NCBI GenBank assembly: GCA_025330725.1
Contig: JAIWND010000032.1
Span: 62,001-126,000, forward strand
DNA: 64,000 bases
Direction: 5' to 3'
From: Chlamydoabsidia padenii
Lineage: Eukaryota; Mucoromycota; Mucoromycetes; Mucorales; Cunninghamellaceae
The notes beneath the pieces were generated by a model. That model was not told the origin of the DNA. It made no database searches and was given only the letters and a program-made list of their open reading frames with translations. Of the stretch, positions 23,303-33,605 are shown piece after piece (positions within the stretch are counted from its first letter, which is position 1; the number at the start of each line of letters is the position of its first letter). The translations under genes and the position numbers were made by a program.

Positions 23303-25192
23303 ATACCATCATTCGATCAATCTTCTTTATACCAAGCCAATGCAATACATCGGGCATTAAGGCTTGGAACCGCATATCTTTAACACCAGCAATACATTCT
23401 GTGCGTAAGAAGTAATTGTCAGCAGTGTCACCACCAGCTTGTCGTTTACCTGAAGTTTGTCAAATGAGAATATGGGTAAATAAAACCGACAAGCGCACAA
23501 AGATACTGGATACAACTTACGAGCATTATAGACAAGGTATTTTGTTACTTCGCCCAAAGCACGACCTTCTTTTCGGACTATAACAGGATTAAAAAAGAAA
23601 AAAAATGGTTAGTATCTGAATGTTCACACTAAGTATGTAAACTGATTACTTACAGTAGACGATAACACCAACACCACCTTGTTGAGCCTGCTTGACACAT
23701 TCTTCAATACCAAAGATTAAGTATGGTCTACAGGTACATATATCGCTGCCTGTTTGGTAAAACAAATTCGTTAATATGCATTCTTTTTTTTCGAATCCAG
23801 CTAGTCTATTTCGGAACTCTTCCTGAGCTATACTTACCAAATACATCAGATCCATTACATTCATCGTGTACACGCAATGTCAGTTTCTTTGAGGCATCTA
23901 CAATATGCCAAAATATACATTAGTCAGGTCGATATAATCGCATTATAAAAAGTTTACCTGAAATATATGCAGGATTGCCAAAGATATACACGCTGATTCC
24001 ACCAATAGGAGGTAAAAAGACTTTCAGGTCCGGGCGAGTGATGAGTTCAGGATACATACCGCCAGTGTCTTCGCTGTAGTCATCATAAAAGATAATTCCA
24101 TTAGTAATGAGTAAGTAGTATAAGCATGTCTTTTTTTTTCTCCAATAGCGGTTTACTTACAAAAGGGCTCGACGGAGTAAGCCTTCTTCAATGCCAAAAC
24201 GAGCAGCCACGCCAGGAAGGTACCAAACAGGTTCCACTGCAGCTTTGGACACGGCAAGATCACCACGACTATTCACCACGATTTTACCATCTACTTCCAA
24301 TTTCCCGTTTTGGACGTTCATTTCCATTTCAGCCATAGTCATATGCGCCCGAGTGACAGCAATAGTAGGTCGGATATCAAGACCTTTATCATATTCAGCC
24401 TTGAAGATAGTGGGAGCCATATGACCCCAGGGATCGAGAGATACAATCTTGGTGGAATCAAACCATTGGTCATTAGGAGGAACATCAAAAGTGGGTTCCG
24501 TCATATTAAAGTTGGGGCGATGATTGTTGGGGAGATCACCAATGGCCACAGCAAGAGCGCGATAGATACAATAGGACCCACCATAAGCACCGATGGCATT
24601 CCTATTAATTGTAAAATAAAAGTGGAACAGATAAGTATATAATAATATTGACAAGTTATTGTGTCTTACCTTTTTTTGATACTTTCAGCATGACGCGAGG
24701 CAATCACAGGACCACGCTCTTCTGCATTATTGGCACCCCATACCAAAGGTTCAGGACGTACACCATGTTGACTTGGATAAGCTACAAATAATGATAATAC
24801 GTATAAAAGAGTGAGTATGATGCTCACCCAGCAGTTCTTTGCACTTTTCCCACGTTTTTTATATTGATATAATGATTGTTACTTACTAGTGAGAATCACC
24901 CGTTGAGGATAGAACGAAGAGATGTCGGATCCCTTGCTTGATTCAATCTTGGCCGTTACAGTGGTAGTTGGAGAAGAGCACGTAGGAGAAGGGGAGTTTT
25001 TTCCTGCCAATAGCTTGCTGACCTATGTAAGATTAAAGTAAAAGGCATAATTAGTAAAGAGAAGAAGTAAAAAAAAAAAAAAAAAAGTGGTTCATCTAGT
25101 GTCATTACCTTTTCAGTCAAACGTTGTTGGTCTAGGCGCATGGCTTCCATGGAAGACAAAAGGTCCTGAGCAACATCGTCAGGTATAGTCAT
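22817..25192 (-). CDS. URC1: Uracil catabolism protein Urc1 (GTP cyclohydrolase II-like)
   Basis: Twelve exons, from 25192-25109 to 22928-22817, give 484 residues. The C-terminal half is GTP cyclohydrolase II-like: the zinc-binding Cys-x10-Cys-x-Cys is seen as CNGSDVFGSDICTC (about residues 310-325), preceded by LTLRVHDE and followed by the active-site segment FRKEGRALGEVTKYLVYNAR. The N-terminal extension (about 200 residues, with NAIGAYGGSYCIYRALAVA and SLDPWGHMAP) is typical of fungal Urc1 and absent from bacterial RibA. Urc1 is required for the URC pathway by which some yeasts use uracil as nitrogen source; the chemistry starts from a ribosylated uracil rather than from GTP. The adjacent divergent phosphoribosyltransferase supports this over riboflavin synthesis. 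One exon (23195-23181) is only 15 bases (SMSNM), and the intron after the exon ending at 23307 carries a 50-base tract that is A on the sense strand. Confidence 0.9.
23251..23300. repeat. 50-base T/A tract inside a URC1 intron
   Basis: T on the plus strand, hence A on the URC1 sense strand, lying six bases inside the 5' splice site. This is the opposite polarity to the other intronic tracts, which are T in the sense direction. Confidence 0.9.
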
Positions 25193-25498
25193 AATGAATT
25201 TGAGGGGAAGGTTTGATAAAGAAAAAAAAGTGAAAGAGAATGAAAAATGAAAATGAAAAAAAAAAAAAAAACAAAAAGGAGGAGGCGGTCATTTCCGGCC
25301 TATTTATGCACTGACTGTCCTGCTGACCCACTTTGGGTTTCAAGATATCGGGATTTTAAAAATTAACGATACTTTGAAAATACTCACGACCCAGGGGTAA
25401 AAGGGGGAAATCCACGTTTCGCTATTTAATCTCTTTCTTTCGCTTCTTTTATCTCAATATATTCTCACACACTATATCAATACTCAATACTTTATATA
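25193..25498. promoter_or_regulatory. Shared divergent promoter of URC1 and the UPRT gene
   Basis: 306 bases between two start codons. It holds an A tract next to URC1, a TATA-like CATAAATA in the URC1 direction (about 25306-25299), a dispersed motif copy (CGGGATTTTAAAA, 25349-25361) near the middle and a CT-rich leader of the phosphoribosyltransferase. A shared control region for a uracil-responsive pair is inferred. Confidence 0.6.
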
Positions 25499-26539
25499 AT
25501 GACTGGCTCTGTACACATTAGTCAACACCCGGTGGTGGCCACAAAGTTATCTCAATTACGAGAAGCTTCTCAATCGTCCAAGGTAACAAGAGGTCTGGTC
25601 CATGACTTGGCTACTTTATTAAGCTATGAAGCCTCAATTGACTTGCCTTTGTCTCATGAAAAAACGGTAAGAGAATGAAAAAAAAAAAAAAAAAAAGACT
25701 TGATGATAACTTGTATTTATGTTTATGCATCTTCTTCTTCGCTTGTAGCTCATGTCACCTTACGAACCGTTCCAATCTTCTGAATTGAAGCAGCGTATTG
25801 CTCTTGTCCCTGTTTTGCGATCTGGTCTTAGTTTGGTGGATGGTAAGTGTTTGAAAAAAAGATATTAAACTCCCACTCACCTTTTACACTTGCTTCAGGG
25901 TTTTTGTCCATGTTTCCTGAAGCACCAATCTTACATTTGGGGCTCTACAGAGAAAAGGTAATGTATCATTGATAGAAATATTTGGAAAATGGGGTATGCG
26001 TATTGACTTTCTTCTTCTTCTTCTTTAGGTCTCTTTGCAACCAGTGGAATACTATAACAAGCTTCCTGAAAACCCTAATGTTGATTTATGCTATGTATTG
26101 GATCCTATTGTGGCAACCGGTAAGAAAAAACGATCTTCTAAAATGACTATGGAACTCAGATTGTCTTTTTATCTAGGTAATACGGCTGTGGCCACTGTTA
26201 ACATGTTGAAAGAATGGGGTATTCCTGGTGAAAACATCAAATTTGTTGGCATTCTTGGCGTAAGTTACATTGATTCTTCCAATAATAGTAGAACTAACCA
26301 ACTTGGATATATTACATAGTCTCAAAAAGGTGTGGTTCAGTTGCAAAAGGAACACCCTGAAATTCAAATATACCTCGCCGGTGTGGATGAAAATCTCGAT
26401 GGGAATGGGTAAGCAGCACCTGATAGGAATTTATTATCATCAACTGATAATGCTCACTTACTTTTAACTATGCTACTTTAGGTTTATCCGACCTGGACTT
26501 GGGGATATTGGGGATCGTTTGATGAATACTGCATTCTAA
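25499..26539 (+). CDS. Uracil phosphoribosyltransferase (FUR1/URC6 type)
   Basis: Seven exons (25499-25666, 25749-25842, 25899-25957, 26029-26119, 26177-26259, 26320-26408, 26482-26539) give 213 residues. The PRPP loop is CYVLDPIVATGNTAV and the uracil-binding end is GNGFIRPGLGDIGDR, both diagnostic. It makes UMP from uracil and PRPP in the cytosol. Fungi may have two paralogues: FUR1 for salvage and URC6 for the URC catabolic route, where phosphoribosylation of uracil is an early step. The head-to-head position with URC1 argues for the URC6 role, but sequence alone does not decide, and I cannot see whether another copy exists elsewhere. Confidence 0.93.
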
Positions 26540-26898
26540 ATGTGTGGATGGGATGTAAATTACTTGGTAGCATTAGTATACATATATTATTCACAAAGAC
26601 GAGGAGGGATTTTATGAAAAAAAATTGTTGTAGCTTTGCTTCAATCATATTAATAAAATAAAGATACTATGTTTTGCGACTATCGTTATACATACCGAAT
26701 TTGTCTCTCTGTCTCTCTCTCTCTCTCTCTCTTATCGATATCGACGATTGTATTTAAACCCCGCATGACGATGATTTTTGATGCATGAAAAGGGGTTCCA
26801 TTGATCATCAACCTTCACATAGTCTCCTTTACATGTTATACTTTTAATACCTATATATATATATATATATATTAGGTATTATATACCAAGAAGATGAA
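26540..26898. other. Intergenic spacer, UPRT to STRA6-like gene
   Basis: AATAAA at 26652-26657, a CT repeat at 26705-26731, a variant motif (TTTAAACCCCGC, about 26753-26764) and an AT dinucleotide repeat at 26853-26872 shortly before the next start. No gene seen. Confidence 0.5.
26652..26657 (+). terminator. Polyadenylation signal of the UPRT gene
   Basis: AATAAA repeated (AATAAAATAAAG) about 115 bases after the stop codon. Confidence 0.55.
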
Positions 26899-29800
26899 AT
26901 GTGGATGCTTTTACGCCTTGCTGTTATTTTCTTAATCGTAGACATTGCATGGGCGGGTAAGCGGGATTTGAAATATGCGGCATGAATGATATCAACTTTT
27001 TCTATTCCTAGTGCCTTTTACGACGCAATGTTGGGAACGACTCAATGGAAAACAAAATCTTATACGAGATGGTCACCTAGATTATATTAATCAGCTGAAG
27101 AATGGTTGGGTGACACGACAAGAGGATGACTGGATCCTTTATCCACAACAATATGGTAATCAGTGACAAGGGGAGGTATAACAGTATTAATCTTTCTGTT
27201 TAGTCAATGTATCACTTTCAAATTATCTCGTTTCTGTTGCAGCAGGTAAAGTTTAAAATTTTAAAGTTTGACGTACCTGGATTATACCTTATCAATGACG
27301 ATATGCTGTTATCTATCATTTTAGTTGGTGGGTGTATGGGTCAAAATAGACACAAGCCTACTGGGTACATCTACTTGGATGATGGCAAAAGTTATTCTAC
27401 CACTGGAAAGAAAATAACATCTGTAGCTGATACACCATTGACTCAAACCATTACTGTTGATGAAACAAGATATATGCGATACTTTGTCGACGACGGGGCG
27501 ATGGTCGGTATTTGAAAATTTTGAAAATCCATAAACGGCTTACCTTTTTTTTTTTTTTCCCTCTCTTTTCTTCTTCTTTGTAATAGAATCTCACTTGCAT
27601 TCTGTCATGGGAAATACCTGACAAGTCTGCTGTCTTGTTTGAAGTATCCTTTGATCGTGCTCTTGTCCTTACTTATCAATTCCTCGATGCTGGTGGAAAT
27701 AGCATCTCCAACTTATCTACTGGTGTGTTACTGAATTCAAACGAAATCCCTGATGTTACTCTTCCTCCTTTAACCAGGTACATTGTAAGTATTCTTGTGC
27801 TTTCAATTAACGCTTATAAACTCAACCTCTTATTGATATATAGACTGTCTCCATATATGGCTCCAAGGCATTCCCACCTTGTCTATCATACGTCTATGCG
27901 GGGCTTTACGTTGACAAGAAAGCATCTACTTTGTATAAAACTTGTGCAATGTGTAAGTGAATATAGGGAAAAAAGAAAAAAGAAACTTGACTTGTAACTA
28001 ATTCAATACACAAACCCTTCGTTTTGAATTCAAGTGACAACAATCTTCCAGTATCTATCTCTTGGAAACTTCTTTCTGATCCCTGCGGTATTTGCACTCA
28101 TGTCCTGGCTAACAAACTTTACCTTCCCACCGTAAGTAAAACACTGTCTGGGTGTGTCTATGCATCTTTATGCCATATATATGGTTATTACTTTATACTA
28201 ACAGTATCTCTCACTAGTCCAACTCGGTTTTTATGTCGACAACCTTCCCACAGGGTGCTTTTGTGTATCTTCTTAATGATCGGTAAAGAAAAAAAAAATG
28301 AATATGCCAGTATTAACGAATAGAATACTTAACATACTGTATTTTTTTGGTTTTTGGTTTACTCAGGATCATTTATCTTCACTCAAGCTTGGAATATCAT
28401 CAATAGCCAATCAAGTATCTTCCATGAATGGTTACCTCGGGCTGCGAAGATCGTCGGTAAGAACTCTTAACATACCTCATTCGACCTCTACTAACTAACT
28501 CCATAGAATTATTCTTGTCCTTCTTCTTGTATGCTGTCTACTTTTATCCGGTAAGTAACATATATGTGGTATATACGAAAATACAGGATCTAACTTGATA
28601 TTTTATAGCTCTTTTTATGTTATCATGCAAGCATCAACTCCAGACTGGCCAGTATATTTGGTAAGTGAAATTGGTCGATTCTAGTACTGATTACTATAAT
28701 CTTATTGACCTTTTATTACTGCCTACTTTTGAAACAGGCTGTCTTTCAGTTTTGGTACTTTTTGGACTTCGGGTGATGGTGGATCTTCCTTCTTATGTGA
28801 TTACTTATGCTCGTGATCCTCCTTTTTTGGCTCTGAATGCTATCAACGTACTACCTACCTTGACCGCCAACTTTATTGTGATCACTTATTTTATCACTCG
28901 ATCTATTACATTCCAGGCTTGCGACATATGCCGATTGAACTTTTTGCAGGTGTCTGATACAGAAGAAACATACGTTAGGCGACTCATGAATGGAAAGTCT
29001 GTTAATACAAAGGTAAAACAAAGAAGATTATTTTACTTATGATTGACCGCATTCTTTTTATAGCGCCTTGGTCCCATCCGTTGGTTAAATCTCATTCATC
29101 TTATTCGACAACACTGCACTTGGCGTAACTCAATGAACATCAAAAACTACCTGCGACTGTGGAAAAACTGGGCCCGTATACTTATTGGTACAAATGAATA
29201 CATTCGGTAGGTGGCTAAAGAAATCACATTCTGTCCTTTATTCATCATATCCACTATACTATATTTGCCTATTTGTAGGGTTCCGTATCCTGTCAAGATC
29301 TCTCTCTCTATTCTTCTCTTTTGCTTGGGACAACTGGTATGTAAAGGGATAAGGTTAAACAGGAAGAATAGGGTACTAACAGTTGACAATGTATATGATG
29401 GTGGATAGATGCCGGTACTATTGATTCAACTTGTTGGTGTTGGTGGCATTGTTCCAACCCACATTTGTTTATGGTCCCCTTACTTGGCTCAATTACAATA
29501 CAACACAAATCCTATGGCTTTTGCAGAAAAGACATTTATGCTTATGAAGATTGCTGTATACCTCACTGTGCTGGGTGCTGGTGGGTGTAAGTATAATTTG
29601 CATTACAACATTTGGACAGAACGTCTCACCGTCTTCTTCTTTTTAATAACAATTGTCTGTTTTAGTTTGCATGATTTATGCATTAGGAATCCTTCGGCGG
29701 GTTACCAAAGATATTCGCGACATACGACGTGGAAACTATGCTTTGTTTAAAGGAAAAAGGAACAACGAGTAAGTTGATGTTGTCTGTGGGTAAATGAATA

Positions 29801-30805
29801 GTATGCTAATTATTCTCTATACTCAATTAAATCTACTTAGTATCGATTTGGATGATGCTATTCGATTTCTTGGGGTTTGCATTGGATTTGGTACACCTTG
29901 CATGTAACTTTTATGAACAGGATACTAAGATAATTATTACTTAGGATTCACTGGCACACTCTATTTTATGATGGAAATCGCTCTCATCGGTACCTTTGTG
30001 GTGATTGTTATTCAGCTTGAACGGGCAAGGGATACCATTCTTAATCACCTTGGATATGGTATGTAACAAAATCTATCTTGTCTTTTTGACCAACTCTTTC
30101 GACATGTAGGTGCTTTTTTTGCCAGCTTCTTTATTGCCCTCGTAGTCCAAATGATACAAAAACGTATCACTCGAATATTGTTTTTGACTAATGGAACCCA
30201 CTTTGATATCAAGAACCGGTCTCCTCTGCTACACTATTGGTACTTTATGATGTTTACCTCCATGACTCGTGCCTTGACATCCTATGTTTTGCGAACACTG
30301 AAATTACTCTTCCGGTATCCTCTATTCAGCTTGCGGGTGGATCGAAATGCAGAAACTTGGAGTGTGCGACGAGGCGATGGTGGCTTTATTGGTTATTGCG
30401 GAATGGTAATACAATGTTAAAATAAAAAGGGAGCTGGGAATAGAACTAATATTTTCTTCTTTTATAGTTAAAGGCAGAGAACCACTTTAACAATCCAACG
30501 ATGCTCGTATTTATTGAATGTATCCTGCACTTACTGGTAAGCAGACAGTTTCGTCACGTTGGTCTCTGTCGCATTCATCGTATGAAATTGGATATGGAAA
30601 TGGCGGAATCAAAAAATACTCAACAAGGTCGGGCATCTTCATCTTCTGGGCGTGCTCGAACTCGATGGTTTCTTGCTATTACATTGATCAATAACCCAAT
30701 GGTAAGTGGCTCAATAACAAAAAAAAAAAAAAAAAGACATGATCTTATCTTTACTCGATCTCTCTTTTATAGTTACAGAAATCAAGACGCCGGCTGGCAA
30801 AGTAA
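26899..30805 (+). CDS. STRA6-like multipass receptor/transporter
   Basis: Twenty-one short exons (first 26899-26956, last 30773-30805) splice to 646 residues; human STRA6 has 667. Residues 1-19 (MWMLLRLAVIFLIVDIAWA) are a signal peptide. About 220 residues of predicted ectodomain follow, then about ten hydrophobic segments from residue 245 on. Compared from memory with human STRA6, the membrane part aligns along its length: FFLYAVYFYPL with a YYAALYYPL-type segment, DTEETYVRRLM with SEEYLRNLL, VGVGGIVPT with LLLVGVVPT, DIRDIRRG with NLRALHRG, and near the C terminus GRARTRWFLAITLINNPML with a GRARWGLAYTLLHNPTL-type end. STRA6 is the plasma-membrane receptor that takes retinol from retinol-binding protein. 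The large ectodomain is not a vertebrate feature as far as I recall. Cargo here is unknown; a carotenoid derivative is speculation. Most junctions have GTAAGN or GTATGN donors; one (after 27503) is GTCGGT and less certain, as is a possible intron at the GTAAGC near 30538. Confidence 0.82.
26961..26975 (+). promoter_or_regulatory. Dispersed motif copy in intron 1 of the STRA6-like gene
   Basis: GCGGGATTTGAAATA four bases downstream of the 5' splice site of the first intron. Confidence 0.5.
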
Positions 30806-31435
30806 CATGTATATGAATGTATATGTACCCCTATTAGTTTATCACCTTTTAGATATAGTTTATCCTGAATATAAAGTATCAATAAAAATTGAACCTTTGC
30901 CCTTATTCCATATAATCATCATCGTATGTCAAAAGATGAATTCATGCAAAAAAAAAAGACCCTCATATAAATAGAGCTTGGTTTATCGTATAACGAATCT
31001 TGGTCATCTACATATCGTTTTCTGTCTTTCTACAAAATGGGATCGTTTGGCTAAATCCCACATACATGGAGATTCAAACATGAACGCATTGTTTCATTTG
31101 ACTTTTAACTTTTTTTGGGAATGCATATTATGTCATCACTTTGACCAAGAACCGAGAATAAAACCGCATGAAAGGTGCGCTCTTTTAATTTCAAATCCTG
31201 CAGATCCTCTTTTTTGCATTGTGTAGAAGTAAAACAAAAAAAAAAAACAAAAAAAAAAAAAGTATTAAAACATATGGCTTTACCCGGTACCTTCATGTGG
31301 CATGGATTCGTTTCGTATCATATCATATCACCTAGACCTAATCAAGACAATTATTGAGACCAGTCAAAACATGTTGTAATTTTTATTTGTTAAAAGTAAA
31401 ACACAAAAACTAAAAACTAAAAACCGCCTGCTATA
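30806..31435. other. Convergent spacer, STRA6-like to GRAM gene
   Basis: AATAAA at 30881-30886 probably ends the STRA6-like transcript. The rest is AT-rich with A tracts at 31236-31261. No gene seen. Confidence 0.5.
30881..30886 (+). terminator. Polyadenylation signal of the STRA6-like gene
   Basis: AATAAA about 75 bases after the stop codon. Confidence 0.55.
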
Positions 31436-32637
31436 CTATTTTTCGTTTTCTTGATGAGGAGAGAGATCATACAGTAATAATTGTTGTTGGAGAATTTGTT
31501 GATTCAATATTTCCATACGTTGTCGTAACTGATCTAGTTGACTATAGATATGATGATGTTGTGATATGTCAAAGTAAGAGAGTGTAGGATCATCATCAAA
31601 GGACTGGGTTTGTTGTAATTGATCACCGAGTCGCATCCATTGTCGAATCATCCACCCGCTATGTAACAATAAAAGGATGACAACCAGGCCTTTCCAGGAA
31701 GAATAGAGTGATGACATTAGTGAGATGCTGGTATCTTTATGATTATGATGATGCTGGTGATGATGTTGTTGTATTGAATTGGTATCAGTGTCTGTTGTGG
31801 TGCTGCTGTCACTATCACAATCCTCGTCCGACGTTGTATCCCATTCATCGACCGCAGAAGAAGACCGTAATTGTTGTGGTTTATGTATTGCCCAGAGTGA
31901 TGTTAATTGTTGGTATGCGGCTTCACGGAAAATAAAGGAAGCAAATGTATGCTTTTGTTATTGAAGAAAGAAGTATTATTAGTTAATTTCAATGGTTTAC
32001 CATTATTTTACCTTTGCATGTTGTGTATTGATTTGGATCCCATTGGGTATGATCATTGCTGTCATTTTCCGTTCAATCAAGACAATTTCATTGTACTCTA
32101 TAACCAGCTTTATCATTGGATTAAAGTAAAACAGTATGTCAGTTTAGATACGTGTAACAACCACCCTGACCCAAGTATATATATATAACTTACATTAGTT
32201 ATCCAACCAAAGATATTAGCGTGGAAGCAGACATAATTTTCGGATAGATAAAGATGGCCTTGTAATAAAATGTCACGATGAAGTGCACATTTGTAAACTA
32301 TGGATTGGAATAGAATAACTTTAGTAGGTCAACATATCAAACATTTTGTTTCACCTCATAACTTACTTTCGAGTAAACGATCGTGTTCAGGTACACTTTT
32401 AAAAAGAGCATGGAAGTAAGCATTGTCTTTGGCTGAGGCGAGACTACAATTTTCAGGTAAAGAAGTTGTAGAGTTAGTTATTGGATTCAGTGTTGATGAG
32501 TATGAAGAGTTGGGGTCGTCATTATCTGTTTCGTCGTCGTCTGCTGTAGAGATGGTTGAATTGTTTTGACAAAGCTGTTGTTGTTGTTGAATAGACATCT
32601 TTCTTGGCACCGGTGTACCAGGGTCTTCCAGTGACAT
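31436..32637 (-). CDS. GRAM-domain protein with C-terminal membrane anchor
   Basis: Four exons (32637-32367, 32297-32194, 32107-32012, 31951-31436) give 328 residues. Residues about 75-185 form a GRAM domain: NAYFHALFKSVPEHDRLLE, ALHRDILLQGHLYLSENYVC, FHANIFGWIT, then LVIEYNEIVLIERKMTAM and IPNGIQINTQHAKHTFASF. After an acidic and His-rich linker comes one hydrophobic segment (GLVVILLLLHSGWMI, about residue 255) and a short coiled coil. GRAM domains bind membrane lipids. The layout recalls the Lam/GRAMD family at ER-plasma membrane contact sites, but no sterol-transfer (VASt) domain is present, so it is a short relative. The junction before LVIEYN uses a weak acceptor; the domain alignment supports it. 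Confidence 0.8.
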
Positions 32638-33327
32638 TCAAGGAATCGAGATTGTTTGGTATATGGAATAGACTGGTGGTAAAAATGGATATAAAAAAAA
32701 AAAGGAAAAAGAGAAAAGAGAGAAAAATTGAGGGAGTCAGGTAAAGCACCCGTTTAATCTTTGGGCGGGATTTAAATTTTATTAAAATGGGACATGGGCA
32801 ATGATATAATGGTCCACAGTGTTTGATCACTTGGACTGAGTTGTATAAAACCCAATGGCATCATAAATATACAAGTTATGATTATAACATGTCTGATATT
32901 TGAGACCATCGTTTTTGAGCGACATTCTTAACCCCCTCCCGATTTTTTTGTACTGTGGATACTTTTTACATATGTAGTTTAGTATATCAAGGCATTGGTA
33001 TGACTGTATAGTTGATCGTGAAGACGGAGTTTACAGTAAGCTGGACACTGCTCTTCAATTCGAATGGAAAAAAGGAAGAGGGAGGGAGGGATTTCATACC
33101 AACCCCGTGGATTTTCAAATCCCGCTTCTGGCATTATTAAGATTATATGATGCAACTACATTTTGAGACAACATGGGTGAAGATGAGTTAATGATCCATA
33201 ACAAGACATTTTATTGGTGGGATGTAAATATAACAGGAATAGCAATTTCTACATGTAAGGGAGGTAAAGAAGAAGGACAATGAAGATAGACATTGTAAAA
33301 CAACAGAGTAATGAGGGAATATGAGAT
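32638..33327. other. Spacer between GRAM gene promoter and chitin deacetylase 3' end
   Basis: Contains three motif-like sites: GGCGGGATTTAAATT (32764-32778) about 130 bases upstream of the GRAM start, CTCCCGATTTTT (about 32936-32947) and TTTCAAATCCCGC (33113-33125). No gene seen. Confidence 0.5.
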
Positions 33328-33549
33328 TTAAAGTAAAAGACCGGTCAAGCCAGCAATAATGGAAGTGACAAGAAGACCATAAATAGGAGTCATCGCATTG
33401 GCAGCATTACCGGGCTTGTTGTTTCCAGAGGATGATCCGGCAGCATTGGTGCTATTTGTACCATTTTGGACGACAGGCACAGCAGTATCTTTATATGCAC
33501 AACTGGAATTGGTGCATAAACATTGACCGACAACTAAAATCACAAACAA

Positions 33550-33605
<56 letters not shown>

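Noticed and set aside
30539..30660. Possible extra intron in the STRA6-like gene beginning at GTAAGC (about 30538)
   Set aside because: No matching acceptor is visible, and reading through keeps a frame that leads straight into the conserved C-terminal segment.
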